Shown here: in pieces, positions 22,276 through 33,710 of the stretch
Numbering within the stretch: position 1 is the first letter of the stretch
How the letters are laid out: each line of letters opens with the position of its first letter
Made by a program: the position numbers and the translations under genes
The notes under the pieces: generated by a model
Seen by the model: the letters and a program-made list of their open reading frames with translations, nothing else
What the model was told of the DNA's origin: nothing
Database searches by the model: none
NCBI GenBank assembly: GCA_963402885.1
Contig: OY727098.1
Span: 13,936,717-14,000,716 of the forward strand
Direction of reading: 5' to 3'
Length of the DNA: 64,000 bases
Source: Antedon bifida
Taxonomy: Eukaryota > Echinodermata > Crinoidea > Comatulida > Antedonidae

Positions 22276-22969
22276 CTTGACAAAAATACAATACTGTACA
22301 AATAAGCATAAAACTGGAAATTCTAAAATGTTTAATATTATTTATACTGGGTGACAGTTCTCCCAGAGAGCCCAATATACCATACTTTTTGAATACCTAG
22401 TGTACCAAGTTCTTAAATATTCAGATGTGCAATGTACTGTACAGTAGGACAAGGCAGTGAGGAGGGTACAGTATCTTGTCTAAATGATACAGTACTAACT
22501 AGCAATTTGGTACAGTCAACTCAAGCCTTTCACATGATATTTCCTATAATTATTTCTGACCATATACTCACACCAATTTAAAAATTACCAAACATTGATT
22601 GTCTAACATTGTCCAGAGAGAATACTGTACTCAATGAAAAGACACTTCGCTGCTAACAACTCTAAGCTGTACATTACTGTATAAATCCTTAACTGATACT
22701 AGGTCTCAGAAAATCAAATTGATAATAAAATTTCACTACTGCTAGTAACTACTAATAAATAATAAAAGTAAAGGTACAAAGACAATGTAAAATGTAATTG
22801 TTAGATAATTTGTATATGATTGTACAGTATGGACATACTCTACTGTATAGTAATAATGATGTAATAAATACATGTACAGTACTGTACAGTAATTATTTAC
22901 AGTACATTTTTACACTGTATGGAAAAACAAAATACAGTACAGAATTACTGTAGTAGAACAATGTATGAT
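22276..22969. repeat. Tract dense in TACAGTA / TACTGTA palindromic motifs
   Basis: Between about 22430 and 22960 the motif GTACAGTA or TACTGTA recurs many times, with the densest cluster at 22871..22916. These motifs are common in the first 26 kb and rarer after about 42 kb. No gene is seen. Confidence 0.5.
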
Positions 22970-23501
22970 TTAAAGATGTATTGTCCCTTTGACTAATTCC
23001 AAAAAAATTTAAAAAAAAAGATTTCGAAAAAAAGTGGGTCATTTTGAAGTATCATAATCGTTATTAACTTTCACCAAAAATTAGTCAAAAAAAAAATAAT
23101 TTAGCTGAAATACAGACGTTTTTTTGTTCAAAAAATAACTTTGACTGGAAGTCAATGTTTTCGATCAAAACATATCTCATAATGCAACACGCTTGTTTGG
23201 CTACTTTGTATGCATAATCATAAAACTTCCTCGCGAAAACACCTTCTCAACCGTGACGAGTTGTAAACAACTCTAATTAGCACCAGGCATAATGCATACC
23301 CGTAGTTTGAAATCTTTGTTTACTTTCGCTCGCGACGATTTGTAATCAAATTAATTTACCTGTTAATTACGTAAACTTGTTGCTTTTGGCTCTAATTTTC
23401 GTCTTAAAGTGAATAACTTTAATACTACTTTGATGGCCAATTTAAATTTAGAATATTTTGACCTTCATTTTTTTGTGTTTCAAGGGACAATACATCTTTA
23501 A
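22970..23501. mobile_element. TTAA-flanked MITE, copy 2
   Basis: The same element as 392..948 in the same orientation, with identical terminal 19-mers and the same internal landmarks (AAGTGGGTCATTTTGAAGTA-like block, CAACCGTGACGAGTTGTAAA, CTTTGTTTACTTTCGCTCGC). It is about 25 bp shorter through small deletions. Both ends are at TTAA. Confidence 0.85.
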
Positions 23502-23859
23502 GTTTGATATTTGTTGTTACACAATTTCGAAGAATTATTTTCCTATTGGCACACTACAGTATTTCTAAAATTTCTAAAAGGAATCGGATGTTTTAAAAAT
23601 CTAGTACGTACTGTACTGTGTAAACAAATAAACTACAATTACTCTATGCAGTGTGTGAGCAATACATGCTAAAGTGACCTGAAAAGCATACTGTAAGTCT
23701 GTATAATGGTAGTCTACAGAAAACATAATCATGTTGCCAGATTGTGTTAAAAAAAAATGTCTGCTTTTAAAAAAGGTCAAATGAGGTTTAAATAAAATGA
23801 TTGTATTGTAACACAATAAAAGTTTATTGTGATTGTCAAAGATCATCGTCATCATCATA

Positions 23860-24925
23860 ATAATAATGTTTGTGTTTTGCGTATCTCTAAAACTTGCAAA
23901 CATAACATTTTATAAATTTCACAACCGTCATCATTCACATTAAGTTGTGCAGCTAACATTTCTTAACGTGACTTATGCGCAATTTTATGAATTTTGTGTT
24001 TTAACAGTAACATAGGTCGAAAACCAAATAACATTTTATTAAATTGAAGCTTAGCAAAGTGTAATTTATATTATGCGCTAACTTTCTGTTGAAAGAAATG
24101 TAATGTTCCCAAGAAAGTTAAAATTGAAAATGCAAAAAATCAATTTCTAATCAACTTTCTATGCATTTTATGTAATTTTAAAGTCCCTATGCTTACGCTA
24201 ACCATTCGCGTTTTCGCAAATTGCGATTGGAGTTGTCAATTTGCAAAAAAAAATTATATCATTCGCAAAACTTGCGAAAGGAGAATGGGATGTAAAAAAT
24301 GGGAACGTAGAAATGTCTATGCGCACAAACATTTTTACACGCGCGGTGCACACACATAACATTAAAAACATAACTTGTTTGCATGAATTGTGTTTTACAG
24401 CCTTTTCTAGTAATTTGTGAAAATTTTAAACCATTTCGACTTAAAATCATGTCATACGAGTACGTCTAATGAGACAATTTGTGAGTGTTTTTGATGAAAA
24501 AGTTCAAAAATTCATGTACAAATTTTGTGCATCGGATGTTGTGAAGCCATCATATGTCCAGTTGAATTATAAAGTTGTATTTTCATCTTTGCATTATAGT
24601 TCATCACAATAAACAAGCGTGCATCTATATTCTACGTATCCAAATTGTTTAAACACGTTAATAAGTTGTTGCTCAGATAATCCCCTTCCCAAATTGCTAT
24701 CTACATGTTTCATTTTTAAATATACATTAAAAATTGAAATAAATGGCAGGTCCCGTTATCTATGCTGCACTGTATGTATACAGTATATAGTATATACTGT
24801 ATACTTATACACAAAATACAGAGCACACTTAAACAACATTTTATTTCAGGTCACAGTGGCATAATAAATCGTATGCGTTTTGCATTTGCGCGGCGGATAA
24901 CATAACTCGTCCATAGTGACGAGTT
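23860..24925 (-). mobile_element. Element Y, truncated copy on the minus strand
   Basis: On the minus strand it begins with the hairpin AACTCGTC...GACGAGTT (24925..24904), then GTTATCCGC, and follows the body of Y at 6992..8410 with landmarks such as CATATGATGGCTTCACAACA and ATTGCGCATAAGTCACGTTA, ending near AATGTTATGTTTGCAAGTTT. One of the two internal repeats is missing and the 3' hairpin is absent, so it is internally deleted and 3'-truncated. Confidence 0.72.
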
Positions 24926-25990
24926 CAAATCTAGTTTATCTTAATTACATTTTCCATAAATGTTTAATTATTGTATACTAATTACTATTATTTATCATAC
25001 AGTACATTTAAGTATACTGTAAAACGTAGTAAAAATGTATATACTGTATTGTAGATAATGTTTTTTATTTCATATAAATACTACAGTGAATCTGAACTGT
25101 GAATGAGAATATAATTGTAAAATAACTTTCAATAAAAGACACTTTTTTACATACTGAACTGTACTAGTATTTTAATTAAAGAGTGAAGATTTGCTTGATT
25201 TGTTACGTTCTGCATAAAATATCAACAATAAAAATGTCAGAAAATCACGATATTCTAACAATAAAATGAGTTAAACCTGTTCGTATATTATTTCCTTATA
25301 CTGTTTATACATTTTTTTTTTTTTGCTTTAAATAAATTTTCTACTGTAAACGAATTAGGGTATAAAGCAATTTACCATACTACACTGTAGAATAACAAAT
25401 TTGAAATTATGCAAACTTTAAAATTTATATATTTTTAATATAATTGACTGCAAAAATTTAAGGCTACAAAAATAAAGGATTTGTTCACATTATAAGTAAA
25501 CAGTATCATTCAGTGCTACAGTAAGTTTTGAAACAACTTCCTCTTCCTGGTAAATTATACAGCTGCAATATTGAAAGTTCAAGGGAAAATTGTTCCTTTA
25601 AAAGGAACTTGTAAATGTTATAGCCTTCAGTCAACAGAATCATTAGGTCTCTTTAAATTAAGCCTTATTTGATGACTAATAAAGTCATTATTTATAATTG
25701 TTTATCAAGTAATCTTTCAGATTCAGCAGGCTGGCAAATTCATGCAATGACAATTTGTAAGCAGGTGACATTGCTTTTATTATTTTTAGTATCATTGATT
25801 AATGTTCATAAAATAAACAATAAAAATAATAAATGACTGAGTGTGGATAACTTTTGAAGAAAAAAAAACAAGGAAGTTAAAATAAAATCAATAAAAACAC
25901 TTCTGTTTACACTGAATAGACTGGAATACATACTGTCTGACATATTAATCAGAAAATGCTTGACAAATTTCACACAAAAAAATTCACTTA
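24926..25990. other. AT-rich spacer, no gene seen
   Basis: Very AT-rich, with poly-T near 25312 and TACAGTA-type motifs. No exon or repeat boundary supported. Confidence 0.4.
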
Positions 25991-26635
25991 AAAGACACCT
26001 TCCCTACAATTTGTGACGTTTTGTAAAAATAATACATATATTACTTTAAAAACATTAAACCAGGTCAGTCCTTGTCTTAAATGTACGTTTTATGGTAAAT
26101 TATGATAAAAAGTGAGAAACAATGCACTACCTACAGTAAGTAGCTCGCGGCGAATGACCTCTCGTGGACGGTCTTTAGGCCTACAGTAGCCTAGCTAGGC
26201 TTAGTTTTGTAGGGCTAGCTGGTGGTAAACATTGGTAACGTACGAACATCGTACGCTAGCTATATACCTAGCCTGACGTTGTATAGTTGCTGCATTAATT
26301 GTCTTTCTATTTTTTCCAGACTCCGTTGATACAAATTGGGGAAAACCCAGTATTTTTGCTGAAAAGTTAGGAGTCTTCAATTTGTTTTGGTCTCACGATC
26401 GATTGAAAAGTGGGTGAATTACAGACGAAAAACAAAAATATCAATCCGCACGTAATGCATTTTGGGATTTATAGCGGGCCGCTATAATTAATAGAATCTA
26501 CTTATTTTTCACATTTTTAACCATTTAAAGACGAAAAAAGTTATCGCAATAGGACCATATATAGTATTATTTTTACATTAAATATAGTTTGTGATCTTAA
26601 ATATTAGATCTAAAAAATGTAGGGAAGGTGTCTTT
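25991..26635. mobile_element. Inverted-repeat MITE with AAAGACACCTTCCCTACA ends
   Basis: AAAGACACCTTCCCTACA (25991..26008) is mirrored by TGTAGGGAAGGTGTCTTT (26618..26635). A second copy, with worn outer ends, is at 51530..52108, sharing for example ACTTTAAAAACATTAAACCA-like and AACAATGCACTACCTA blocks. The ends lie in TTAA-like sequence, but the fit is one base off, so the duplication is uncertain. It is non-coding. Confidence 0.78.
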
Positions 26636-26967
26636 AAATTTGTGACTCGAGTCCCAGAGGGATTTCTAAAATTACCTGTTTATCTAAAACAGTAATTATT
26701 TTATTAACTTTATTATATGGTTTTTAAATCTGCATTCAACTAGTCAGCACTTTTTTGTATTTTTGTGAAAATAAATGAAATATTGTATTCATGATTTACA
26801 GAAATTCTGTGTCAATTAGGCTACGTCAAACACAACATAGGCCTAGTAGTAGCCTACACTATTTTAAACTAGGCCTGTTTTGTGTTTCAAAATGACTGTA
26901 TATATATGAAGACCTATCTAGCAGGCCTACTTATATACCACAAACAAACCAGACATATATTATTTAC

Positions 26968-27202
26968 CTTTAGTCTTCGTGATTGTGTTCAGTGTTGTGG
27001 TTGCAGGCTATATGACAACAGTCACACAACCCCACACACTGCAAAACCAACACTTCCCCTCTCTCTCTCCCCAACAAGAAGCAAGCTGCTTGCTTGGGCT
27101 TCAGAGTTTCTCACTTGCTTCCACAACTTATCCACTTCTTTGTTGATAAACACAGTCTCGTCAGAAAAAATGAGATTTATGTTTTCCCTCCATTAAATTT
27201 TC
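26968..27202 (-). CDS. Candidate exon of unknown gene
   Basis: Minus strand: an acceptor ending TTTCTGGCAG lies just before 27202 and a donor AAAG|GTAAAT just after 26968. One frame is open for about 57 codons and reads ENINLIFSDETVFINKEVDK and LWKQVRNSEAQASS, a protein-like composition unlike the AT-driven frames nearby, before ending at a TGA near 27008. No start codon lies in that frame, and I cannot name the protein. FSDET faintly recalls Tc1/mariner transposases, which I do not claim. It could be a relic or chance. Confidence 0.25.
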
Positions 27203-27356
27203 CTGCCAGAAATTAAAAATTAACATTCATTATAACTGAGAAATAATACAAGAAAATATACTCATTTACAATAAAATTCAACTCACTACTTCCGTGTAAC
27301 ATTTTTCCACCCGAAAAACATACTTCTCAAAAAAATACAATTCGATCTGTTTGGGG

Positions 27357-28186
27357 TCAGAGGTCAGAGCCATATATATAAAGAGTTACGACATTGGATT
27401 ATAGTCACGTGACATGCAGATCAATTTGTGTCAAACTTGTCTCCGTTAATGCATGTAAAGTATAGGAGCAAGAAAATACTTTAAACTTTTTTTTATATTT
27501 AAAAAAATGTAATTGCACATTTTACGGTGAAATATCGATGTTCACAGCGTACAGAAGTACTTGCGGCAAAGAATATTGCGCGCGCGTGCGCTAGTACATT
27601 ATAAAGTTCGATTGATTGATTTTGGAACGAAACATCCCATAACTACGTCCTATTAATAACAATTATGTAATATTTTCAATTCATAATGCATGCTTTGATG
27701 ACTAAATAAAATAATAAAGTGTCGTGGATATATTTGTTAATATTTTGAATAGGGTATGAACAATATTAAAATAATAAAGGCAAATTATTACAAATGAAAT
27801 GATGAACGAGTCTCTGAAAGTTTGTGTCAAAAACACACAGCGAGCCATATACTGTATAAAAAGAGGGGTGAATTTGTGTTTTTTGTATTGGTTCATGCTT
27901 TGATGAATCCTGACTTGCATGTAGGCCCTAGCATTTATTCTTTTGTTATTATAGACACAATATATATATGTTACCAAATTAATACCATTAATAAAATTAA
28001 TTACTAAATAAAAACGGAATATAAGCGTTATTTCATAGACAAAAAAATCTAAAAATAATGCATGAACTATAGGAAAACGCTATACAAAAGAGACGCGCGC
28101 GCCCTCAGCGTGCGAATTCTTTGACACAAAAATGGCTTCTAATTTTCAATGTCGTAACTCTTTATATATATGGCTCTGTCAGAGGT
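27357..28186. mobile_element. Well-preserved hAT-type non-autonomous element with 8-bp target duplication
   Basis: The first 32 bases (27365..27396, starting CAGAGCCATATATATAAAG) are a perfect reverse complement of the last 32 (28147..28178, ending TATATATATGGCTCTG). TCAGAGGT lies immediately outside on both sides (27357..27364 and 28179..28186). An 8-bp duplication and a CAGAG-type end are hallmarks of hAT elements. The 814-bp insert has GC-alternating subterminal tracts (GCGCGCGCGTGCG near 27577, ACGCGCGCGCCC near 28093) and no transposase frame, so it must have been moved in trans. Perfect ends and duplication suggest a recent insertion. Confidence 0.9.
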
Positions 28187-28452
28187 TACTACACAGCGCC
28201 CTCTATTTCTATTTCCCACTTAAAAGTTGGAAGTTTGTTTTGTTTGTTTCTTACTGACTGTTACTGTCACGAATTATTGTAGTAATTGAGACTGATTAAA
28301 TGAACTAGTACACATACATCATAAAGCCATGTTTATATCGACAAAGAAAACAATAACGACACTCTCTGCTAGCATTTATAAGGAGCGCTATGCTATGTTT
28401 GTAAGTTTTCATGATCCATTTTATTAAAATCACTATTAAAACTGAATTGCAT

Positions 28453-28614
28453 GTGATGTACTAGTCTGGGCTCCAGACGGAGTTTTGTAAAAATATAAAT
28501 ATTTTTGCACATATGGCGTTTCATACGTGTATACAAAAATCGCGGTCGAAATAAAAACAAATAAATAAAAAAAAAGACAATAAATACAGACTTGGGGCAA
28601 GTCTAGTGATGTAC
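28453..28614. mobile_element. 145-bp hAT-type MITE, copy 2
   Basis: GTGATGTAC at 28453..28461 and 28606..28614 brackets a 144-bp insert starting TAGTCTGGGCTCCAGACGG and ending TTGGGGCAAGTCTA. It is the same family as 10689..10833. The duplication reads as 8 or 9 bp depending on where the terminal C is placed. Confidence 0.75.
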
Positions 28615-29022
28615 AGACATTTTTAAAATTGAAAGTTTCACATGAAAAGCTATAAAAAGATATTTAACTATTTAAAAAACACATTTAACAGAACAGCACA
28701 TATTTAAAATTGTCATCAAAAGATATTGCATGGATCATTGGATATTAAGATTAGCATAATGTAAATTAATTGCTACTATATACAATGTTTAATAAACAAA
28801 GAATTACATTCTGGAAATTGAGGTAAAATATTGGTTTGGGAGTACAAATTTAGTTCTTCTTTCCGAAAGGATATTTATACCAGACACTGCAAGGGCATTA
28901 TTATAACTTTTATAATATTTACTAAGTTACCTCAGTAATGCCATACCGCAATAACATATTATAGTTTGATTCAATGTAAAGGTTTATGAAGAAGTTTGTA
29001 AAGTTTTCTAAGAAGAGCTTGA

Positions 29023-29157
29023 AGTTTAAAGACTAACTAACTGCAGTACTAATAACTAAATAATGATATGCGTATGTCTTTGATTTGTAGTTTAAAGACT
29101 AACCAAAATGTTACTGCAGTACTGATAATAACTAACAATAATGATATGCGTATGTCT
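29023..29157. repeat. Local tandem duplication (about 66-bp unit)
   Basis: GTTTAAAGACTAACTAACTG...CAGTACTAATAACTAA...ATAATGATATGCGTATGTCT (29023..29087) is repeated with small changes at 29091..29157. Neither copy is coding. Confidence 0.75.
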
Positions 29158-29378
29158 ATCACAATCATAATGAGGTGATAATGCATAAACAAGAATGGGG
29201 AAATTAATGAATATTTCAAATGTGAAAACAGAAAACAAGGGCACAACATCCAATAAAGCACATTAATAACAGCACCATGACTTATGACTTTTCTATAAAG
29301 GAAAGATATGACAGATTGTTTACTACCAAGCTACAGCGGTAATAGTTCGATAATTATAAGATACTTAGAAAGACAAGC

Positions 29379-29511
29379 CAAGCCAGTTACTTATTCGCCG
29401 TAGAGGGCGTAGATGCAAAAAAGTTCGCGGAATTAAAAAAAAGTAGGTCAAGTGTTATAACGTTCGTAAAAGCCAGTTACTTATTCGCCGTAGAGGGCGT
29501 AAATGCATAAA
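29379..29511. repeat. Direct repeat pair, 42 bp, 90 bp apart
   Basis: AGCCAGTTACTTATTCGCCG followed by TAGAGGGCGTAGATGCA at 29381 recurs at 29471 with only an A change and AT differences. The intervening sequence contains AAGTTCGCGG and AGGTCAAG. It could mark a small tandem duplication or the long-repeat ends of an insertion. Confidence 0.7.
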
Positions 29512-29729
29512 ATGTTATTGAACTTTGACCGGAAGAAGTAGAGGAGGTCAAGGCTAACATGTTGATGCAATAACAACTCAATTAGACAGTTATTACGTAT
29601 TAAAATCTGTTTATCTGTTTTTTTTTTTATATTGTGACTGTCCCTTTAATTGAATTTGAATAAGGAACTAGAAACTACAGTAGTAACCAACTTCACAGAC
29701 ATTATAATAATGGGGGAAGTGGGGTCTCT

Positions 29730-30280
29730 TAATAAGTAATCTGCCGTTACTCACTCGTGACTCATCTATGCTATCCCCATTTTATAGGCCCTCCGTAGCG
29801 GGGTCTGGCGGACCTATTGCAGTGGATAAAATGTCCGTCGTTTGTGAATTTGGTATGATGTCAATGGGCATTTCATGGTAGTGAAATTAAGTGGTATCTC
29901 ACTCATCTATGATATCTCCATCCGTATAGGGGGGTCTGGCGGGCCTATTGCAGCGGATAATATGTCTGGTGTTTGTGACTTTGGTATGAGGATGTAAATG
30001 GGACGTATCTCATGGTGGTAAAATTAGGTGGTATCTCTGTCGTCTACCTGGTACCATTTTTAAGCACATTTCGTGGTTCCTCGGGTCTATACGCAGCGGG
30101 AGGTACCGTACCCGCAGACTCACATTTTCTTTGACTTTGGGTAACCCGGCCCTCTACACCATTATATAGTTAGATATTGGTACCTAGTTCATCTAACCAA
30201 ATGTCTCTGGGTTGCCGGTCTAATGAGTGGGGGATACCGGCGCTATATAAGTTTTCATTTATTATTATTATTAGAATTCG
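29730..30280. mobile_element. GC-richer repeat block ending in (ATT)n, probably LINE 3' UTR
   Basis: Two to three diverged tandem units of about 145 bp share TCATCTATGATATC / CATCTATGCTATC, GGGGTCTGGCGGRCCTATTG and GGTAGTGAAATTAAGTGGTA. The block then runs into GATATTGGTACCTAGTTCAT and ATGTCTCTGGGTTGCC, which recur at 32670..32712, and ends in (ATT)n at about 30262..30275. Tandemly repeated 3' UTR modules plus an (ATT)n tail suggest a CR1/L2-type LINE end. Confidence 0.55.
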
Positions 30281-30734
30281 TTTTTTTTTAATCAAATAAT
30301 CCAGGTATACCGTATAGTCTCTGTGAGTTTTCTGAGTAAAAGAATTAAATTCCGCTCCTTAAGATGTTTTCTTTAGGTACCAATTATTCCACTATTTTTT
30401 GCTTCTTCTGTCTTAAAACGCACTCGCTTTTTTTTTAATGATGGCAAAGTAATATATTTAATAGGGAATTGAGATGAGTTTGTGGGAATGATGGGTTTGA
30501 ATAGCCTGACCCACAGACAATCGCCTCATTACAATATTTTTTTATTTTCCTTTACCAGTTTAAAGAAATGAAGTTCTAAAAGATGTAGTTTTAGGAAACA
30601 CAAAACAAGATGTGCGCGTGAGTACAAATCAGTTTCGGAAATACAGTTGATGATCACCTTTCATCCGGTTCTGTAGAATAACGATTTTCATAAGATTTTG
30701 TAAATGGAAACTTAATGATAAATTTCAACGGTTT

Positions 30735-31600
30735 TTACATAGGCCTATATATCTACTCGTAATGCACATAGGCTGTCTATAACCCAACCGTAAGGAGATA
30801 CAGGGCTTCAAAATGGTATAGTAAATAGAAGCCATTTTAAATTTATGCTAATTGACCCCCTTCTTGAAGTCTGATTTTGGTAAACTTTGGATATCATGTT
30901 CATTTTAACAGGAAATTGTTAGAAAATTGTTTTCCTGCAGTTTCTACATTTTTTATTTAGCATAGGATATTTTTATTTTATTTTATTTCAACCACATCCA
31001 ACAGCGAAAAATCGCAAATTACAGGATTCCTTAAAACTCTTTAGATATAAATATAGAATTAAAAGTACATAATGTCATTTAAGCAGTTATAACATAATAT
31101 ATGACGTCACAACTACCTTATGATGTCAAAACCAACCGTTAAGGAGATATGGGGCTTCAAAATGATATAGTAAATAGCGGCCATTTTGAATTTATGCTAA
31201 TTTATTCCTGACGTCCGATTTTAGTAAACTTTGGAAATTATGTTCATTTCAACAAGGAGAATGTTAAAAAACTTGTTTTTCTGCAGTTTCTAAATTGTTC
31301 GCATAGTATAATGTCATTTAAGCATTTATAACATAATATATGACGTCACAACTACCATATGACGTCATAGGTACGTCATATAGGAATTTAAATATGCTAA
31401 TTAGAATGTTTAATATCACATTTATATCTATTTGTAATGCACTTAGGTAGTCTAAATCCAACCGTTAAGGAGATATGGGGCTTTAAAATAGCAAATGGCG
31501 GCCATTTTGAATTTATGCTAATTAACGCACTTCCCGATGTCCGATTTTGGTAAAATTTGGATATGATGTTCATGTTCACCATATCAACCATATAAAACAA
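30735..31600. repeat. Tandem array of three units of about 330 bp with TGACGTCA sites
   Basis: The phrase AACCGTTAAGGAGATATGGG plus GCTTCAAAAT...GGCCATTTTGAATTTATGCT occurs at about 30786, 31134 and 31460. The spacer between units 2 and 3 carries ATGACGTCACAACTACC, and the unit 1 spacer carries the same. Unit 1 is lengthened by a tail-like insertion (30966..31071). It is non-coding. The array borders the Penelope-like relic, and it is unclear whether it belongs to it. Confidence 0.75.
30966..31071 (-). mobile_element. Truncated SINE tail inserted in tandem unit 1
   Basis: Compared with unit 2, unit 1 has about 104 extra bases between GCATAG and the ATAATGTCATTTAAGCA block. The extra piece (TTTTATTTTATTTTATTTCA, CCAACAGCGAAAAATCGCAA, TTACAGGATTCC) matches the 3' part of the SINEs at 36262..36485 and 44241..44426 on the minus strand. 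Confidence 0.55.
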
Positions 31601-32375
31601 AACAAAAATTCTGTTGCAATTTGTTCTAGGTTCAACCATATTTTTGCTGGACTAAATTCATGGCACAGCGATGGGCACAAAAATGACGCCATCTTTTGCA
31701 AATTTATTTATAGGACAATTTGAGGCCAATTTTCTGTCCCTCCAACTTGCTTGGTTTAGATACATTGACGACATCTTCATGATCTGGACCCATGGTAAAG
31801 ACAAACTGAATTCATTTCTTCTGAATATTAATTCAGCCCACCCAACTATCAAATTTACAGCTACTAAATCCACTAGTTGCGTTGACCCTTTGGACACTAT
31901 ATTGATCACCATAGAAAATGGTACAATAAAAACTGACCTATTTCGTAAACCCACGGATAAAAATATGTACCTGCTACCTAGCAGTTGTCATCACCGACAC
32001 TGTACCAAAAAACATACCGTACAGTCAAGCATTAATTACGTATTGAATTGAATAGAAACTGCTATAAAGAAGCAAAAGACATTCCTCGATGTCAGACACT
32101 GACGTACAAACCACGTCAGCTAAATTCGACCAGAGTGCCATCACCCAAGGTTGCCTCCATTACGGGCTATTATTGAGAAACCCATTGCCCATTCTACAGT
32201 CCACAGAACGTCTCAGGACTGTTTTTCCGGAACCACCCATTATTGCATTTCGTAAATCTCCCAACCTTCGTGATATATTAGTAAGATCCAAATATAAGAG
32301 TGAAATTAACACTCATGACAGGTTGACAAGATCGGTTGAAGGCAGTGTAATGTGGTCTGTAATACGCCATTTGGC
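31590..32375 (+). pseudogene. Penelope-like element reverse transcriptase, degenerate
   Basis: The frame ending at 32051 carries the Penelope RT signature HGTAMGTKMTPSFANLFI, then RYIDDIFMIW with the catalytic YIDD, then HPTIKFT and DLFRKPTDKNMYLLPSSCHH. A stop sits just before the HGTAMG block (31646), and the frame ends early at 32049. Downstream in another frame LLRNPLPILQSTERLR and FRKSPNLRDILVRSKYK continue the family pattern to about 32310. The N-terminal part and the GIY-YIG endonuclease domain are missing. It is dead; the element once reverse-transcribed its own RNA onto chromosome ends or nicks. Confidence 0.85.
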
Positions 32376-32940
32376 ATTCCTTACAATGTTCCAGATCATA
32401 TAACATTGGTTGCTGGTGGTATCTACACTATCTAATGTAAACTACTTGAGGTACAGTAAGGGGGTCTCTAGTCAAACTTGTATTTAGGGGTCTGTCAGTC
32501 GAACTTTATTGGGGCGTGGGGAGGGGCTGCCAGAATTAAGGCATGAGTGTAGTAGAGGTGGACTTGGTATTCCTTACAATGTGCTAGTTCATACATTGGT
32601 TGCTGGTGGTATCTGCAATTATTTATGTAGCCACCCTTCAGGTAACCCACCACACACTTACATAGTCAGATATTGGTACCTAGGTCATCTAACCAGATGT
32701 CTCTGGGCTGCCTAACTGACATGTGGAGCTCATGGCACTTAGCGAGCGACGTTTTCAGGTTGGTCTTGAAACTGTTCAGACTAGTGGAGCATTTAACTGT
32801 TGTTAAACTGTTCCATACACTTGGGGCTGCAACGTAAAAAGATCTCTGACCCCACTGATTTTTGGCTCTACGCTCTTGAAGAAGGTTTTGTGACAATTCT
32901 GTGCTTCCATTTTGATTTCCGCCCTCTCAAAAAGAAAAAG
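32376..32940 (-). mobile_element. LINE C-terminal and 3' UTR relic, minus strand
   Basis: On the minus strand 32896..32720 reads SQNLLQERRAKNQWGQRSF, then YVAAPSVWNSL, then SLNSFKTNLKTSL, the standard C-terminal block of CR1/Jockey RTs. Its 3' UTR runs leftward through GATATTGGTACC (shared with 30182) and contains a duplicated module, CATTGGTTGCTGGTGGTATC, at about 32403 and 32593. The N-terminal RT is absent. Confidence 0.65.
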
Positions 32941-33672
32941 GTACATCGTACGTAGGCCTATTGAATAACACTGGTTCATCATAAAGTGTATAATGAATGT
33001 GTACATTATAATAAACCGTCAAAATACAGATAAACATTTTATTACAAGTAAGTAAATTTGATAATTAAGTAAAATGTATAATCTTATAACAGTCAAATAT
33101 TTAGCAATAGTATTAAAACATAGTTATATTGGCGTAAACATAATTAAAGTTAGCTTGCGCTAATAGGCCTATGTAGTTTTGTAGAAAATATACCGTTGTA
33201 GGTCAACAACTAACTTTGTTCGATCAGACATGTTGATGTAAGTTCAAATGCTTTTTTTTTCTCTCTTTTGTGGCGCAAACACCACTTTTATTCACATTCA
33301 TATTATCTCATGTCATTACATAAAATCATATTATTTAACACATCTATTAATTCCAAATGTCGTTACAATTCATCAGTAACATTTTTACATTTTTGAAATT
33401 TATTTGGATATATCGTTTTTTGTATCTTCTTTATTTTTTTCTGGGAGCCTAGGCGTAAAGTTTTTAACTTATATAGGTTTCCTTCCACACATACTATGTT
33501 TTTTATTGGTTATTATCGTACGTGTTAATAGTATTATTTTATGTATTTATATATATATTGTGGGGAACATTTATTGAATATTGAATAAACTAAGCATACA
33601 GGATTGTTAAATATACACTTAATAATAAATATGACTGATAATTAATTTTTGTCTTCTTTCCATTTGTTTTAG
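32941..33672. other. AT-rich spacer upstream of the LDLR-like gene
   Basis: No exon supported. It ends in the strong acceptor TTTCCATTTGTTTTAG at 33672, so an untranslated first exon of the LDLR-like gene probably lies here or further upstream, but I could not place it. Confidence 0.4.
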
Positions 33673-33710
33673 AATAGGTACCGTACTCCTACTAGCCTAA
33701 AAATTGAATC

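Noticed and set aside
31397-31954. Minus-strand open frames over the Penelope RT
   Set aside because: They are the antisense of the recognised RT and the tandem unit.
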